DNA of 58,656 nt from NCBI GenBank assembly GCA_900550925.1, contig URTU01000004.1:1-58656 (forward strand). Direction: 5' to 3'. Shown here in pieces: positions 18,542 to 26,490 of the stretch. A program made the translations under genes and the position numbers. The DNA comes from an uncultured Alistipes sp. (GTDB taxonomy: Bacteria > Bacteroidota > Bacteroidia > Bacteroidales > Rikenellaceae). The notes beneath the pieces were generated by a model, which worked only from the letters and a program-made list of their open reading frames with translations, ran no database searches and had not been told where the DNA came from. Every line of letters begins with the position of its first letter. Position 1 is the first letter of the stretch.

Positions 18542-18624
18542 TGCCCGTGTGGTGCGGATGCCGGTTTTGCCGGTGGACGAAGCATAAATCGGGTCGCAGG
18601 GAGCATTTGCGACTTAAAATTTTG

Positions 18625-18632
18625 TATCTTTG
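18625..18632 (+). promoter_or_regulatory. -7 element of the prfC promoter
   Basis: TATCTTTG, an exact TAnnTTTG match, 32 bases before the prfC ATG; the predicted start of transcription leaves a leader of about 25 bases. Confidence 0.6.
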
Positions 18633-18664
18633 CCCCTCCAAAAGATAATTTTACGACTTTCGAT

Positions 18665-20242
18665 ATGACGTTAAAGGAAGAGATCACCCGACGCCGGACG
18701 TTCGCAATCATAAGCCATCCCGATGCCGGTAAGACAACCCTGACAGAAAAACTGCTGCTCTTCGGCGGTGCGATTCATGTCGCCGGCGCCGTCAAAAGCA
18801 ACAAGATCAAGAAAACTGCAACATCGGACTTCATGGAGATCGAACGCCAGAGAGGTATTTCGGTCGCAACGTCGGTGATGGGATTCGAGTACGAGGGCTG
18901 CAAGATCAATATTCTCGACACCCCGGGTCACGAGGACTTCGCCGAGGATACATACCGTACCCTGACGGCTGTCGACAGCGTAATTATCGTCATTGACGGT
19001 GCGAAGGGCGTCGAAACCCAGACCCGACGGCTGATGAATGTCTGCCGTATGCGTTCGACTCCGGTGATGGTTTTCATCAACAAGTTCGACCGCCCGGCAA
19101 AGGATCCGTTCGACCTGCTGGACGAGGTGGAGCAGGAACTCGATATCAAGGTGCGCCCGCTGGCATTCCCGATCAGCGACGGCCCGACATTCAAGGGTGT
19201 CTACAACCTCTACGAAAACAACCTGTCGCTGTTCCTGACCGATGAGAAGCTGACCGCCGATGCAAAGACCGTCGACATAAAGCTCGACAGCCCCGAACTG
19301 GAAAGCTATATCGGACAGTATGCAAAGCGGCTGCGCGAGGATGTCGAACTGATCGACGGCGTATATGAACCCTTCGACCGCGAGGCTTATCTGCGCGGTG
19401 AACTGGCTCCGGTATTTTTCGGCAGCGCCATAAACAACTTCGGTGTGCGCGAACTGCTGGAGTGCTTCATCCGAATAGCCCCCTCGCCGCGCCCATCGAC
19501 AACGGCCCAGAGAATCGTAATGCCGGATGAAGATAAGATGACCGGTTTCGTATTCAAGATACATGCGAACATGGACCCGAACCACCGCGACCGCATCGCA
19601 TTCCTGAAGATCTGTTCCGGCATTTTCGAACGAAACAAGAACTATCTGCATGTGCGCAGCGGCAAGCAGATGAAGTTCTCGTCGCCGACAGCCTTCATGG
19701 CCGACAAGAAATCGGTGATCGATACGGCCTATCCGGGCGACATCGTCGGTCTGCACGATACGGGTAACTTCAAGATCGGGGATACGTTCACCGAGGGTGA
19801 GAAACTTAACTTCACGGGAATACCTTCGTTCGCACCCGAGCTGTTCCGGTATATCGAAAATGCCGACCCGTTGAAATTCAAACAGCTGAGCAAGGGTATC
19901 GACCAGCTGATGGACGAGGGTGTGGCGCAGCTCTTCACCTCGTCGCTCAACGGCCGCAAGATAATCGGTACGGTCGGGGCGCTGCAGTTCGAGGTGATAC
20001 AGTACCGTCTGGAGCACGAGTACGGTGCAAAATGCCGTTACGAGCCGATCTCGATCTACAAGGCCTGCTGGATCGAGAGCGACAACGCCGAGCAGTTGGC
20101 CGACTTCAAACGCCGCAAACATACCAATATGGCCGTCGACAAGCACGGGCGTGATGTCTTCCTGGCCGATACGAGCTACTCGCTGGCGCTGGCCCAGGAG
20201 AATTTCAAGGATATACGTTTCCACTTCACGAGCGAGTTCTGA
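18665..20242 (+). CDS. prfC: peptide chain release factor 3
   Basis: Translational GTPase (525 aa) that recycles RF1/RF2 from the ribosome after peptide release. The G domain shows G1 HPDAGKTTLTEK (about 19-30), the RGISV switch I, G3 DTPGHEDF and G4 NKFDR; the downstream EF-G-like domains II and III-V are present to the end (VRFHF-like terminus). Length is normal for RF3, and it is distinguished from EF-G by its short C-terminus and the LLFGGAIHVAGAVK sequence. It has its own promoter. No partner genes are adjacent. Confidence 0.97.
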   Translation: MTLKEEITRRRTFAIISHPDAGKTTLTEKLLLFGGAIHVAGAVKSNKIKKTATSDFMEIERQRGISVATSVMGFEYEGCKINILDTPGHEDFAEDTYRTLTAVDSVIIVIDGAKGVETQTRRLMNVCRMRSTPVMVFINKFDRPAKDPFDLLDEVEQELDIKVRPLAFPISDGPTFKGVYNLYENNLSLFLTDEKLTADAKTVDIKLDSPELESYIGQYAKRLREDVELIDGVYEPFDREAYLRGELAPVFFGSAINNFGVRELLECFIRIAPSPRPSTTAQRIVMPDEDKMTGFVFKIHANMDPNHRDRIAFLKICSGIFERNKNYLHVRSGKQMKFSSPTAFMADKKSVIDTAYPGDIVGLHDTGNFKIGDTFTEGEKLNFTGIPSFAPELFRYIENADPLKFKQLSKGIDQLMDEGVAQLFTSSLNGRKIIGTVGALQFEVIQYRLEHEYGAKCRYEPISIYKACWIESDNAEQLADFKRRKHTNMAVDKHGRDVFLADTSYSLALAQENFKDIRFHFTSEF

Positions 20243-20349
20243 GGCTGGCGGAGGCTCTGCAACCGCTTGTTCCGGGTCCGGATGATGCTTCCGGAAGTGT
20301 GTCGTCGCCTTACGACACACGGACCATGCAATATAAAATCGTCGCCGAT

Positions 20350-20380
20350 TGTTGATAATTATTAAATAAATTGTTGACAA
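20350..20380. other. pair of DnaA-box-like 9-mers in the prfC-DUF3467 spacer
   Basis: The complement of TTATCAACA is at 20350-20358 and the complement of TTGTCAACA at 20372-20380, separated by an AT-only stretch. They are the same 9-mer family as those at 12918-13280. They lie about 60-90 bases upstream of the DUF3467 start and could equally be operator sites or chance. The -7-like TAATTTTG at 20409-20416 is downstream. Confidence 0.35.
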
Positions 20381-20437
20381 GACCGGAATTTCGTAAGGCC
20401 GGAATCGATAATTTTGCCCTAACCAAAAGATTTGTCT

Positions 20438-20755
20438 ATGTCGGAAGAGAAAAAAAGCGGTATAGACCTCGAGTTGGATGACTTTACCTCTCAGGGCCAA
20501 TATTCGAATCTGGTCGTCATATCGCACTCAACGTCGGAATTCGTACTCGATTTCGCAGCCGTGATGCCCGGCGTCCAGAAAGCCAAGGTGAAAAGCCGTA
20601 TCGTCCTGACTCCGGAACATGCAAAACGCCTGCTGTTGTCGCTGCAGGACAATATAACCCGTTACGAAAGCAACGTGGGCAAAATAATAATCCCGTCGCA
20701 CCGCCCGGCCTCGGATGAACAGTTGACAATGGGATTCAACCTCGGCGAAGCGTGA
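20438..20755 (+). CDS. DUF3467 domain protein
   Basis: Small acidic-then-basic protein (105 aa) matching DUF3467: central ISHSTSEFVLDFA and the LTPEHAKRLLLSLQDNI segment. The family is widespread in Bacteroidota and is often found near RNA polymerase or translation genes, but its function is not established. Start chosen at the ATG at 20438; a TTG two codons upstream is less likely. A TAATTTTG -7 element at 20409-20416 predicts a short leader. It lies between prfC and rpmH. Confidence 0.88.
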   Translation: MSEEKKSGIDLELDDFTSQGQYSNLVVISHSTSEFVLDFAAVMPGVQKAKVKSRIVLTPEHAKRLLLSLQDNITRYESNVGKIIIPSHRPASDEQLTMGFNLGEA

Positions 20756-21057
20756 CGTTGTCGCAGGAAACACGGCTAACTGTCGTCCCTCTCCGAAACA
20801 AATGACACGGTATGTTGCCGGTGTTTGATGCCGGGGCAGGATCGAGTATGGGAAGGGGCGGAAAAGTGAATGGGTGAAACAGGAGAAGATCGGCTATCCG
20901 GAAAAAGCAAGTGTGGGGAGGCCGCGAGTGCGGAGGCAATTGTGGCCGCGCCGCCCGTAAACGGATGAAAAAGATCCCCGAATCGAGGGTTCGGTCGTCG
21001 TCGGCGATCGGACAGAAATCGTATGTTTGCACATCAATTTGCAAATTATTGGTATAA
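20756..21057. other. intergenic stretch with no recognised feature
   Basis: About 300 G-rich bases between the DUF3467 gene and the rpmH promoter. I see no convincing reading frame, tRNA, terminator or repeat. It might contain a small RNA or a decayed gene, but nothing in the sequence supports either. Confidence 0.5.
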
Positions 21058-21061
21058 AATT

Positions 21062-21091
21062 TTTGGAAAAGCCAAAAATGTTATACCTTTG
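21062..21091 (+). promoter_or_regulatory. rpmH promoter
   Basis: TTTG (21062-21065) and TACCTTTG (21084-21091) match both promoter elements with an 18-base spacer. This is the best complete promoter match in the window and fits strong expression of a ribosomal protein. The leader is about 43 bases. Confidence 0.75.
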
Positions 21092-21140
21092 CACTCCGCA
21101 ACGGGTAAAATTTCGAATATAAATATAAAACGATTGAGAT

Positions 21141-21308
21141 ATGGCAATGAAAAGAACATTCCAGCCTTCGCGCCGGAAAAGAATCAACAAGCACGGTTTC
21201 CGTCAGAGAATGTCGACCGCTAACGGCCGTAAGGTTTTGGCTGCACGCCGCGCTAAGGGCCGCAAAAAATTGACCGTATCGGACGAAGCTACTTTCAAGT
21301 ACGCATAA
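21141..21308 (+). CDS. rpmH: 50S ribosomal protein L34
   Basis: A 55-codon gene encoding a strongly basic protein beginning MAMKRTFQPSRRKRINKHGF, with the L34 hallmark RMSTANGRKVLAARRAKGR and a short acidic C-terminal tail. It binds 23S rRNA in the large subunit. The start is either 21141 or the ATG two codons later (21147). It has a strong promoter and its own terminator, so it is monocistronic. rnpA and yidC, the usual neighbours, are not here. In many bacteria rpmH sits beside the origin. Confidence 0.96.
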   Translation: MAMKRTFQPSRRKRINKHGFRQRMSTANGRKVLAARRAKGRKKLTVSDEATFKYA

Positions 21309-21336
21309 GCAATACGGCCGAGGGGCAACAGTTATC

Positions 21337-21372
21337 GGGCGAATGATTTTCAAGCATTCGCCCTGTTTTTTT
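21337..21372 (+). terminator. rho-independent terminator of rpmH
   Basis: GGGCGAATG (21337-21345) and CATTCGCCC (21355-21363) form a nine-base-pair stem with a nine-base loop, followed by a run of seven Ts. Confidence 0.92.
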
Positions 21373-21459
21373 ATAAATATGCTGTTGCGGACAGATTTTA
21401 CCTGTTTCTGCCGGAGCAGCACCATCGATTACAAACCAAACTTGATTTATAATAGAAAA

Positions 21460-22542
21460 ATGAAAAGAGCTATTCCTTATGTTGCCTTGGCGCTGATGTT
21501 GGCATCCTGCCGTGGAGATGCCTCGAAGTTCACCCTGCAGGGGGCGGTCGATACGCTCTATGACGGGGCGCAGGCAATCCTGACATATGGTTCGGTGGCA
21601 GACAGTGTCGAAGTGGTGGACGGAACATTTACCTTTGAGGGGAGTATCGACACGGCGGTTGTGGCGCAGATTTCGATACCCAGGGGAGACGGGCAGATAA
21701 GCGGACAGTTGGTCCTCGAGCCTGGAACCCCGACGATGGATTTCACCGGCAGGACAGCCGTGTGCGGCGGAACCCCGCTCAACGAGGCCTACAACGCCTA
21801 TAACAAGAGGATGGTAGATATATCCGCCGCCTATATGGAGTCTTACATGGCTTTGCGGGAGCAGACGGAGCTTACGGAAGAGGAGCGCGAGTCGAAAATG
21901 AACGAAGCGTTCGAGGTATATGCCGAAAACAACCGTGTATTGAACGAAGAGCTTTTCGCTTCCAACACGAACAATGTGCTGGGAGCCGTTGCCTTGCTCA
22001 GCATGGCGAAGGATGCCGGACAGTTCGACTCGCTATATTCGGTTGCCGGAGATATTGTCCGACGTGATGCAGGTGTGGAGAAGGAGCGCGTACGCTATGA
22101 AAACCTGAAGAAGACCTCCGAAGGCAGGATGTTTACCGATTTCACGGTCGAGAACGGTGCGGCCGATGGGTCGGCGGTATCGCTCTCGGAGTATGTGGGC
22201 AAAGGCAAGTATGTGCTGGTTGACTTCTGGGCCTCGTGGTGCGGCCCGTGCCGTATGGAGATTCCGAACCTGGCCGAGGTCTACAAGAAATATAAGGGCG
22301 ATCGGTTCGAGATTGTGGGAGTAGCCGTGTACGACAAGCGTGCCGATACGGAGAAGGCAATGACCGAACTCCCGATCACGTGGCCCGTGATATTCGAAGC
22401 CGAGGCGCGTCCGGCCGAGATTTATGGCATACGCGGCATTCCGGAGATCATACTTTTCGGGCCCGACGGTACGATCCTGGCACGTGACCTCTATGGCGAG
22501 GGGATCGGTGAGAAGGTGGCCGAGTATTTAGCCGAGGAGTAA
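21460..22542 (+). CDS. lipoprotein with DUF4369-like and thioredoxin domains (ResA/TlpA-like)
   Basis: A 360-aa predicted lipoprotein: leader with lipobox LASC (Cys at about residue 17), a beta-rich N-terminal domain of the DUF4369 type (about 22-130), a helical linker, and a C-terminal thioredoxin fold (about 225-360) with the redox motif WCGPC and the cis-proline segment RGIPEI. This architecture is typical of Bacteroidota extracytoplasmic thiol-disulfide oxidoreductases. Partner proteins cannot be deduced. Start chosen at 21460 because the leader begins there; the frame stays open upstream to 21343 but overlaps the rpmH terminator. Confidence 0.9.
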   Translation: MKRAIPYVALALMLASCRGDASKFTLQGAVDTLYDGAQAILTYGSVADSVEVVDGTFTFEGSIDTAVVAQISIPRGDGQISGQLVLEPGTPTMDFTGRTAVCGGTPLNEAYNAYNKRMVDISAAYMESYMALREQTELTEEERESKMNEAFEVYAENNRVLNEELFASNTNNVLGAVALLSMAKDAGQFDSLYSVAGDIVRRDAGVEKERVRYENLKKTSEGRMFTDFTVENGAADGSAVSLSEYVGKGKYVLVDFWASWCGPCRMEIPNLAEVYKKYKGDRFEIVGVAVYDKRADTEKAMTELPITWPVIFEAEARPAEIYGIRGIPEIILFGPDGTILARDLYGEGIGEKVAEYLAEE

Positions 22543-22546
22543 TAAA

Positions 22547-22582
22547 AGTTGGGCGAACGATATTCAGGTCGTTCGCCCAACT
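22547..22582 (+). terminator. hairpin after the thioredoxin lipoprotein gene
   Basis: A perfect 14-base inverted repeat, 22547-22560 with 22569-22582 (AGTTGGGCGAACGA and its complement), around an 8-base loop, 4 bases after the stop codon. The T-tract behind it is weak. Confidence 0.75.
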
Positions 22583-22646
22583 GTTTATGACATGTAATAT
22601 TTGTGCGGAATATCTATATCTATGCACGAAAAAATTCGTGCCGGTA

Positions 22647-23396
22647 TTATTTGCCCTTTTCTATTCTGGTGATGTAATCTTCATATCCGCAATATCTGCA
22701 TTTGCGGTGTACCTGGATTTTATTGTGGTATATATATTCATTGTTGACTTTTTCTCTTTTTATTCGTCCCAGATAGGCTTGGTCCAATTCTACCATAGCC
22801 CGATATTTTTTGCAGTGTGGACATTTGCCTGAATATCGGTGTTTAAGAAATAAAAAGAATAGACAGATTATGACTCCTATTATAATTAGAGTTGTAGGAG
22901 GGTTGCTGTCTCTAGATGATGTCGTGATATTATTTGAAGGAGAGGTTTCGGATGGTAAGTTGACAGGATGTTCATTTCGTTTAGGGGTATCAGAAACGGC
23001 AGAATAGTTGGAATTAGTAGGCAAAGGTTCAGACATCTGTTTTGATTGTCTGGATTTGTCTGCGGAATTATCGGTGGATTTTTCATTGTCTTGTTCAATA
23101 ATTTGGTCATATTCGGGAGATTTGGTATGATTACCCTCTGTCTGTTCGGGGGTTTGTGTGGGAGGATTTGATTCAGTGGGTGCCGATTGATCATTATTAC
23201 GTTGTTTATCTTCCAATTTTGACTCTTTGCGCAATTGCCGCTGCTGTTGCCGTTGCTGTTTACGCTGTTCGCGTTCTTGTTTGCGTTGCTCTCTTAATTC
23301 TGTTCTGTCGATTTCAGGCTCCTGGGAATTTGCAACAGCCATTTGTGTACAGGCCAACACAATAAGTAGAAATCCTGTTAAAATCCAAGTTTTCAT
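22647..23396 (-). CDS. orphan exported protein with Arg/Gln-rich region, one membrane helix and a zinc ribbon
   Basis: A 249-aa protein I do not recognise. Order of parts: hydrophobic leader with a possible lipobox (LACT, Cys at about residue 16); an extremely Arg/Gln/Glu-rich stretch (about 30-65); a low-complexity Ser/Thr/Pro/Asn region (66-165); a transmembrane helix (about 167-188); and a C-terminal zinc ribbon with CPHC and CRYC pairs. Base composition is more AT-rich than its neighbours, so it may be recently acquired or fast-evolving. The topology, with the ribbon on the cytoplasmic side if the leader is cleaved, is inference. It lies just downstream of a minus-strand RNA gene. Confidence 0.75.
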   Translation of the reverse strand: MKTWILTGFLLIVLACTQMAVANSQEPEIDRTELREQRKQEREQRKQQRQQQRQLRKESKLEDKQRNNDQSAPTESNPPTQTPEQTEGNHTKSPEYDQIIEQDNEKSTDNSADKSRQSKQMSEPLPTNSNYSAVSDTPKRNEHPVNLPSETSPSNNITTSSRDSNPPTTLIIIGVIICLFFLFLKHRYSGKCPHCKKYRAMVELDQAYLGRIKREKVNNEYIYHNKIQVHRKCRYCGYEDYITRIEKGK

Positions 23397-23454
23397 GGTT
23401 GTGAGAATTTGGGGTGAACTACCGTTGGCTCCATACGATATGTAATATGTTATT

Positions 23455-23700
23455 AAAAAAAGAAAGTGTGGAGCCGATTTCGTCTATTCGTTAAAGAGGT
23501 TGTGGTAAGACCCTGACTGAAATAAACGATACAATACCCCACACCTGATAGATATGGGATACATACAGATTGTATGCCAGTCCATATTCTAACAAGATAT
23601 GAGTGTTTGTCCGTTTTTCCTCCAGTCGTTGAAACTACCACATTTCTTTAACGAGGAAGCCCGAAAAACACTTTCCGCATGTCTGTGGAGCTTAATGCTC
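23455..23700 (-). ncRNA. rod-shaped small RNA, 6S-like architecture
   Basis: Eight nested helices fold 23462-23675 into one long interrupted rod: 23462-69/23668-75, 23488-97/23645-54 (10 perfect pairs), 23501-07/23636-42, 23515-19/23623-27, 23524-28/23612-16, 23541-44/23603-06, 23552-57/23582-87 and the tip 23562-67/23571-76. On the minus strand the closing helix is followed directly by seven Ts (23461-23455), and a TATATTTG -7 box lies just upstream, giving a transcript of about 245 nt. No protein frame fits. A long rod with internal bubbles resembles 6S RNA, which sequesters RNA polymerase; family identity is not proven. Confidence 0.75.
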
Positions 23701-23706
23701 CTGTTA

Positions 23707-23736
23707 CAAATATACGAATTTTATTTTAGATTGCAA
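23707..23736 (-). promoter_or_regulatory. promoter of the rod-shaped RNA
   Basis: On the minus strand TATATTTG (23714 down to 23707) is an exact TAnnTTTG match, with TTGC at 23736-23733 at an 18-base spacing as a weak -33 element. Predicted transcription start near 23700. Confidence 0.65.
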
Positions 23737-23785
23737 TTATTACGTTGTGATTCGACATGAGTATATGCCGTTGAAGACATGTATG

Positions 23786-23823
23786 ATAAAACAAACCCCG
23801 TCGGAGTCTCCTCCAACGGGGTT
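23786..23823 (-). terminator. terminator of tRNA-Leu
   Basis: A 13-base stem (23794-23806 with 23811-23823, one G-U type mismatch) and a four-base loop, read on the minus strand and followed by TTGTTTTAT. It starts 5 bases after the tRNA 3' end. Confidence 0.85.
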
Positions 23824-23828
23824 CCCGG

Positions 23829-23910
23829 TGCCCAGGACAGGAATCGAACCTGCACGCCTTGCGGCACACGCACCTGAAACGTGCGCGTCTACCAGTTCCG
23901 CCACCTGGGC
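23829..23910 (-). tRNA. tRNA-Leu(CAG)
   Basis: Class II tRNA of 82 bases with a seven-pair acceptor stem (GCCCAGG/CCTGGGC), a D-arm containing GGTAGACGC, an anticodon stem CACGT/GCGTG with loop TTCAGGT (anticodon CAG), a long variable arm (TGCCGCAAGGCG) and a T-loop GTTCGAATC. CCA is not fully encoded (ACC followed by G). Reads CUG leucine codons. A terminator follows immediately. Confidence 0.95.
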
Positions 23911-24029
23911 AGTACCGCAAATGCGACTTATTCGTCTCTTTGCGGTTGCAAAGGTAAGCAAAAAATTGTAAAAACTCCAAATATATTTTATTTTTGCTCA
24001 AATTTACTTGATATAATTTGTCACAAACC

Positions 24030-24890
24030 ATGAAAAAAGTATTTTTTACCCTGCTCGTTTCGCTTTTGGCTAACGTTTCGATCTCGGCGCAGAGCCGCGT
24101 CGAGGAGCGGTCAATGAAGAGCGAGATCCTCGGCGTCGAAAAAACATTCTCGGTCTATCTGCCAGATGGATACGATGATGACAACTCAACCCGATACCCC
24201 GTACTGTATCTGCTGCACGGCGCTTTCGGCCAGAATACCGACTGGCATACCCATGCCGATCTGCAACTGATTGCCGACCGCATGATTGCCGCCGACAGCG
24301 TCCGCCCGATGATCGTGGTGATGCCCGACGCTCGGGGTGTGGCAAAGAACCTCGCCGGTGAGAACATGGGTTATTTCAATGTCGAGGGGTGGCCGTATGA
24401 GGACTACTTCTTCGAGGAGTTCATCCCGTATATCGAAAAGACTTTCCGCGTCGACACGGCCCGCGAAAGCCGTGCAATTGCCGGTCTCTCGATGGGTGGC
24501 GGCGGTGCCGTGGCTTATGCCCAGCACCATCCCGAACTCTTCTGTGCCGCCTATTCGGCAAGCGGTCTGCTCAACATGTTCCCGCGAAAGGGCATCTCGC
24601 CGCACTATGCTGTGCCGTTCCTCTGGTCGGTGGTGGCAAACTCTCCCGTAATTTACATGCAGAATGCAACACCCGAAGCGATCGAACGTCTGAAAACCGT
24701 CCGTTGGATGGCCGATTGCGGCGACGATGACTTCCTGATACGCCCGAATCTCGACTTCTTCAACGAGATGTTGCGTTGCGGCGTGCCGATGGAGTTCCGC
24801 GTTCGCGACGGTTCACACTCCTGGAAATACTGGAATTCGGCGCTTCCGATGATACTCGAATTCTCGTTCGGAACATCGCGCAGCAAATAG
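24030..24890 (+). CDS. exported esterase, alpha/beta hydrolase of the esterase D family
   Basis: A 286-aa protein with a signal peptide (1-19, ends ISAQ) and an esterase-D/feruloyl-esterase-like fold: LPDGYDDD and YLLHGAFG (oxyanion region), nucleophile elbow GLSMGG, and a C-terminal RDGSHSW segment supplying His. Relatives hydrolyse acyl or feruloyl esters on carbohydrates, or act as tributyrin esterases; the substrate here is not determinable. Start chosen at the ATG at 24030 (signal peptide begins there); a TTG at 24018 is in frame. An AT-rich TATAATTTG at 24011-24019 could be the -7 region. Confidence 0.85.
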   Translation: MKKVFFTLLVSLLANVSISAQSRVEERSMKSEILGVEKTFSVYLPDGYDDDNSTRYPVLYLLHGAFGQNTDWHTHADLQLIADRMIAADSVRPMIVVMPDARGVAKNLAGENMGYFNVEGWPYEDYFFEEFIPYIEKTFRVDTARESRAIAGLSMGGGGAVAYAQHHPELFCAAYSASGLLNMFPRKGISPHYAVPFLWSVVANSPVIYMQNATPEAIERLKTVRWMADCGDDDFLIRPNLDFFNEMLRCGVPMEFRVRDGSHSWKYWNSALPMILEFSFGTSRSK

Positions 24891-24921
24891 TCCCCCTGCG
24901 GTTGCAGGCCGGCAAAAAATT

Positions 24922-24958
24922 ACGGGCGACCCTCAGTCCTGGGCCGCCCGTTTTATTT
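24922..24958 (+). terminator. terminator after the esterase gene
   Basis: ACGGGCG (24922-24928) pairs with CGCCCGT (24945-24951), with an inner CCC/GGG, followed by TTTATTTT. Confidence 0.85.
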
Positions 24959-25036
24959 TCGCAGATGCGGGATTTATTTCCGGATATTTAATTGCCGCCG
25001 ATGCGAAGATATGGGCCGGCAGCAAGTTATCCTGTA

Positions 25037-26347
25037 CTATTCGACGCAGCGGATGATCTTGGCTCCGATGCGGTTGAGGCGGCCGTCGATGTCGTGATAG
25101 CCGCGGTCGATCTGGTCGACGTTCTGGATGATGCTGCGCCCGTCGGCATTCATCGCCGCAATGAGCAGCGCTACGCCCGCCCGGATATCGGGCGAAGACA
25201 TGCGGGTGGCACGGAGACGGATCATCTGGTCGAGTCCGATGACCGTTGCACGGTGCGGGTCGCACAGGATTATCTTGGCCCCCATGTCGATCAGCTTGTC
25301 GACGAAGAAGAGGCGCGATTCGAACATCTTCTGGTGGATCAGAACCTCACCGCGGGCCTGCGTCGCAACGACCAGAAAGACCGACAACAGGTCGGGCGTA
25401 AGACCCGGCCACGGCGCATCGGCAATGGTCATGATCGAACCGTCGATGAAACTCTCGATCGAATAGTGCTCCTGCCGCGGAATGAAGATGTCGTCGCCGC
25501 GCTGCTCGAAATGTATGCCCATGCGGGCGAATTGGGCCGGAATTATGCCCAGATTCTCGAACGAGACATTCTTGATCGTGATTTCGGATTTGGTCATCGC
25601 CGCGAGTCCGATGAAGCTTCCGACCTCGATCATGTCGGGAAGCATCGTGTGTTCGGTCCCTCCCAGTTCGCCGACACCCTCGATGGTCAGCAGGTTCGAG
25701 GCGATGCCCGAAATACGTGCCCCCATGCGGTTCAGCATCCGGCACAACTGCTGTATGTAGGGTTCGCAGGCCGCATTGTAGATGGTCGTGGTGCCTTTGG
25801 CCAGAACCGCCGCCATGATGATGTTGGCCGTTCCCGTAACCGAGGCCTCGTCGAGAAGCATGTAGCACCCGTTGAGGTTGTGCCCCTCGACGCTGAAGAA
25901 CCCCTCGCCGGCATCGAAATCGAATTTGGCACCAAGTTTCTGGAATCCGATGAAATGTGTATCCAGGCGCCGCCGTCCGATCTTGTCGCCACCCGGCTTG
26001 GGGATGTAGCCGACCCCGAACCGCGCAAGCATCGGCCCGATGATCATGACCGAACCGCGCAGACGGGAGGCCCGTTTACGGTAATCTTCGCTCTTCATGT
26101 AGTCGGGGTCGATGTGCTCGGCCTGAAACGAATAGCTGGTTTCGGAGAGACGTTCGACTTTCGACCCCATGAGCCCCAGCAGCTCGATCAGCTGCTGTAC
26201 GTCGAGGATCTGAGGAATGTTGTGTACGATGACTTTTTCTTTGGTCAGGAGGGTCGCGCAAAGTATCTGCAATGCTTCGTTCTTTGCCCCCTGAGGCGTA
26301 ATATCGCCCTTCAGCGATCGTCCGCCGTGTACTTCGAAAACTGCCAT
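25037..26347 (-). CDS. murA: UDP-N-acetylglucosamine 1-carboxyvinyltransferase
   Basis: First committed enzyme of peptidoglycan precursor synthesis (436 aa), transferring enolpyruvate from PEP to UDP-GlcNAc. EPSP-synthase fold; conserved N-terminus with GDITPQGAKNEAL, and RGSVMIIGPMLARFG followed by GGDKIGRRR. The residue aligned with E. coli Cys115 (GGCTIG) is Asp121 here. Asp at this position is known to keep activity but prevent covalent inactivation by fosfomycin. The gene has its own promoter and is downstream of the DUF4924 gene, a common Bacteroidota pairing. Confidence 0.96.
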   Translation of the reverse strand: MAVFEVHGGRSLKGDITPQGAKNEALQILCATLLTKEKVIVHNIPQILDVQQLIELLGLMGSKVERLSETSYSFQAEHIDPDYMKSEDYRKRASRLRGSVMIIGPMLARFGVGYIPKPGGDKIGRRRLDTHFIGFQKLGAKFDFDAGEGFFSVEGHNLNGCYMLLDEASVTGTANIIMAAVLAKGTTTIYNAACEPYIQQLCRMLNRMGARISGIASNLLTIEGVGELGGTEHTMLPDMIEVGSFIGLAAMTKSEITIKNVSFENLGIIPAQFARMGIHFEQRGDDIFIPRQEHYSIESFIDGSIMTIADAPWPGLTPDLLSVFLVVATQARGEVLIHQKMFESRLFFVDKLIDMGAKIILCDPHRATVIGLDQMIRLRATRMSSPDIRAGVALLIAAMNADGRSIIQNVDQIDRGYHDIDGRLNRIGAKIIRCVE

Positions 26348-26438
26348 AACGAATCTCTGTTTTTAAGGTGTGCCCGCCATCGCCGAATGCCCGCCGCAAG
26401 GTGGCGGATTGTGGCCGGGCGGGATGACCGGTTCTTTT

Positions 26439-26446
26439 CAAAAATA
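26439..26446 (-). promoter_or_regulatory. -7 element of the murA promoter
   Basis: On the minus strand TATTTTTG (26446 down to 26439) matches TAnnTTTG, in an A/T-rich segment between the DUF4924 gene and murA. Predicted leader about 85 bases. Confidence 0.5.
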
Positions 26447-26490
26447 CGAATTTTTTTCGAATTTCCGCTATCCGGCCCCAATGAAATGTG

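Noticed and set aside
18671..20527. 618-codon open frame opposite prfC
   Set aside because: Antisense shadow of RF3, with no domain or plausible start context.
23488..23654. Inverted repeat read as a CRISPR repeat or an insertion sequence with terminal repeats
   Set aside because: Only one pair of arms, no repeated spacers, no transposase frame; the nested helices, promoter and T-tract fit an RNA gene better.
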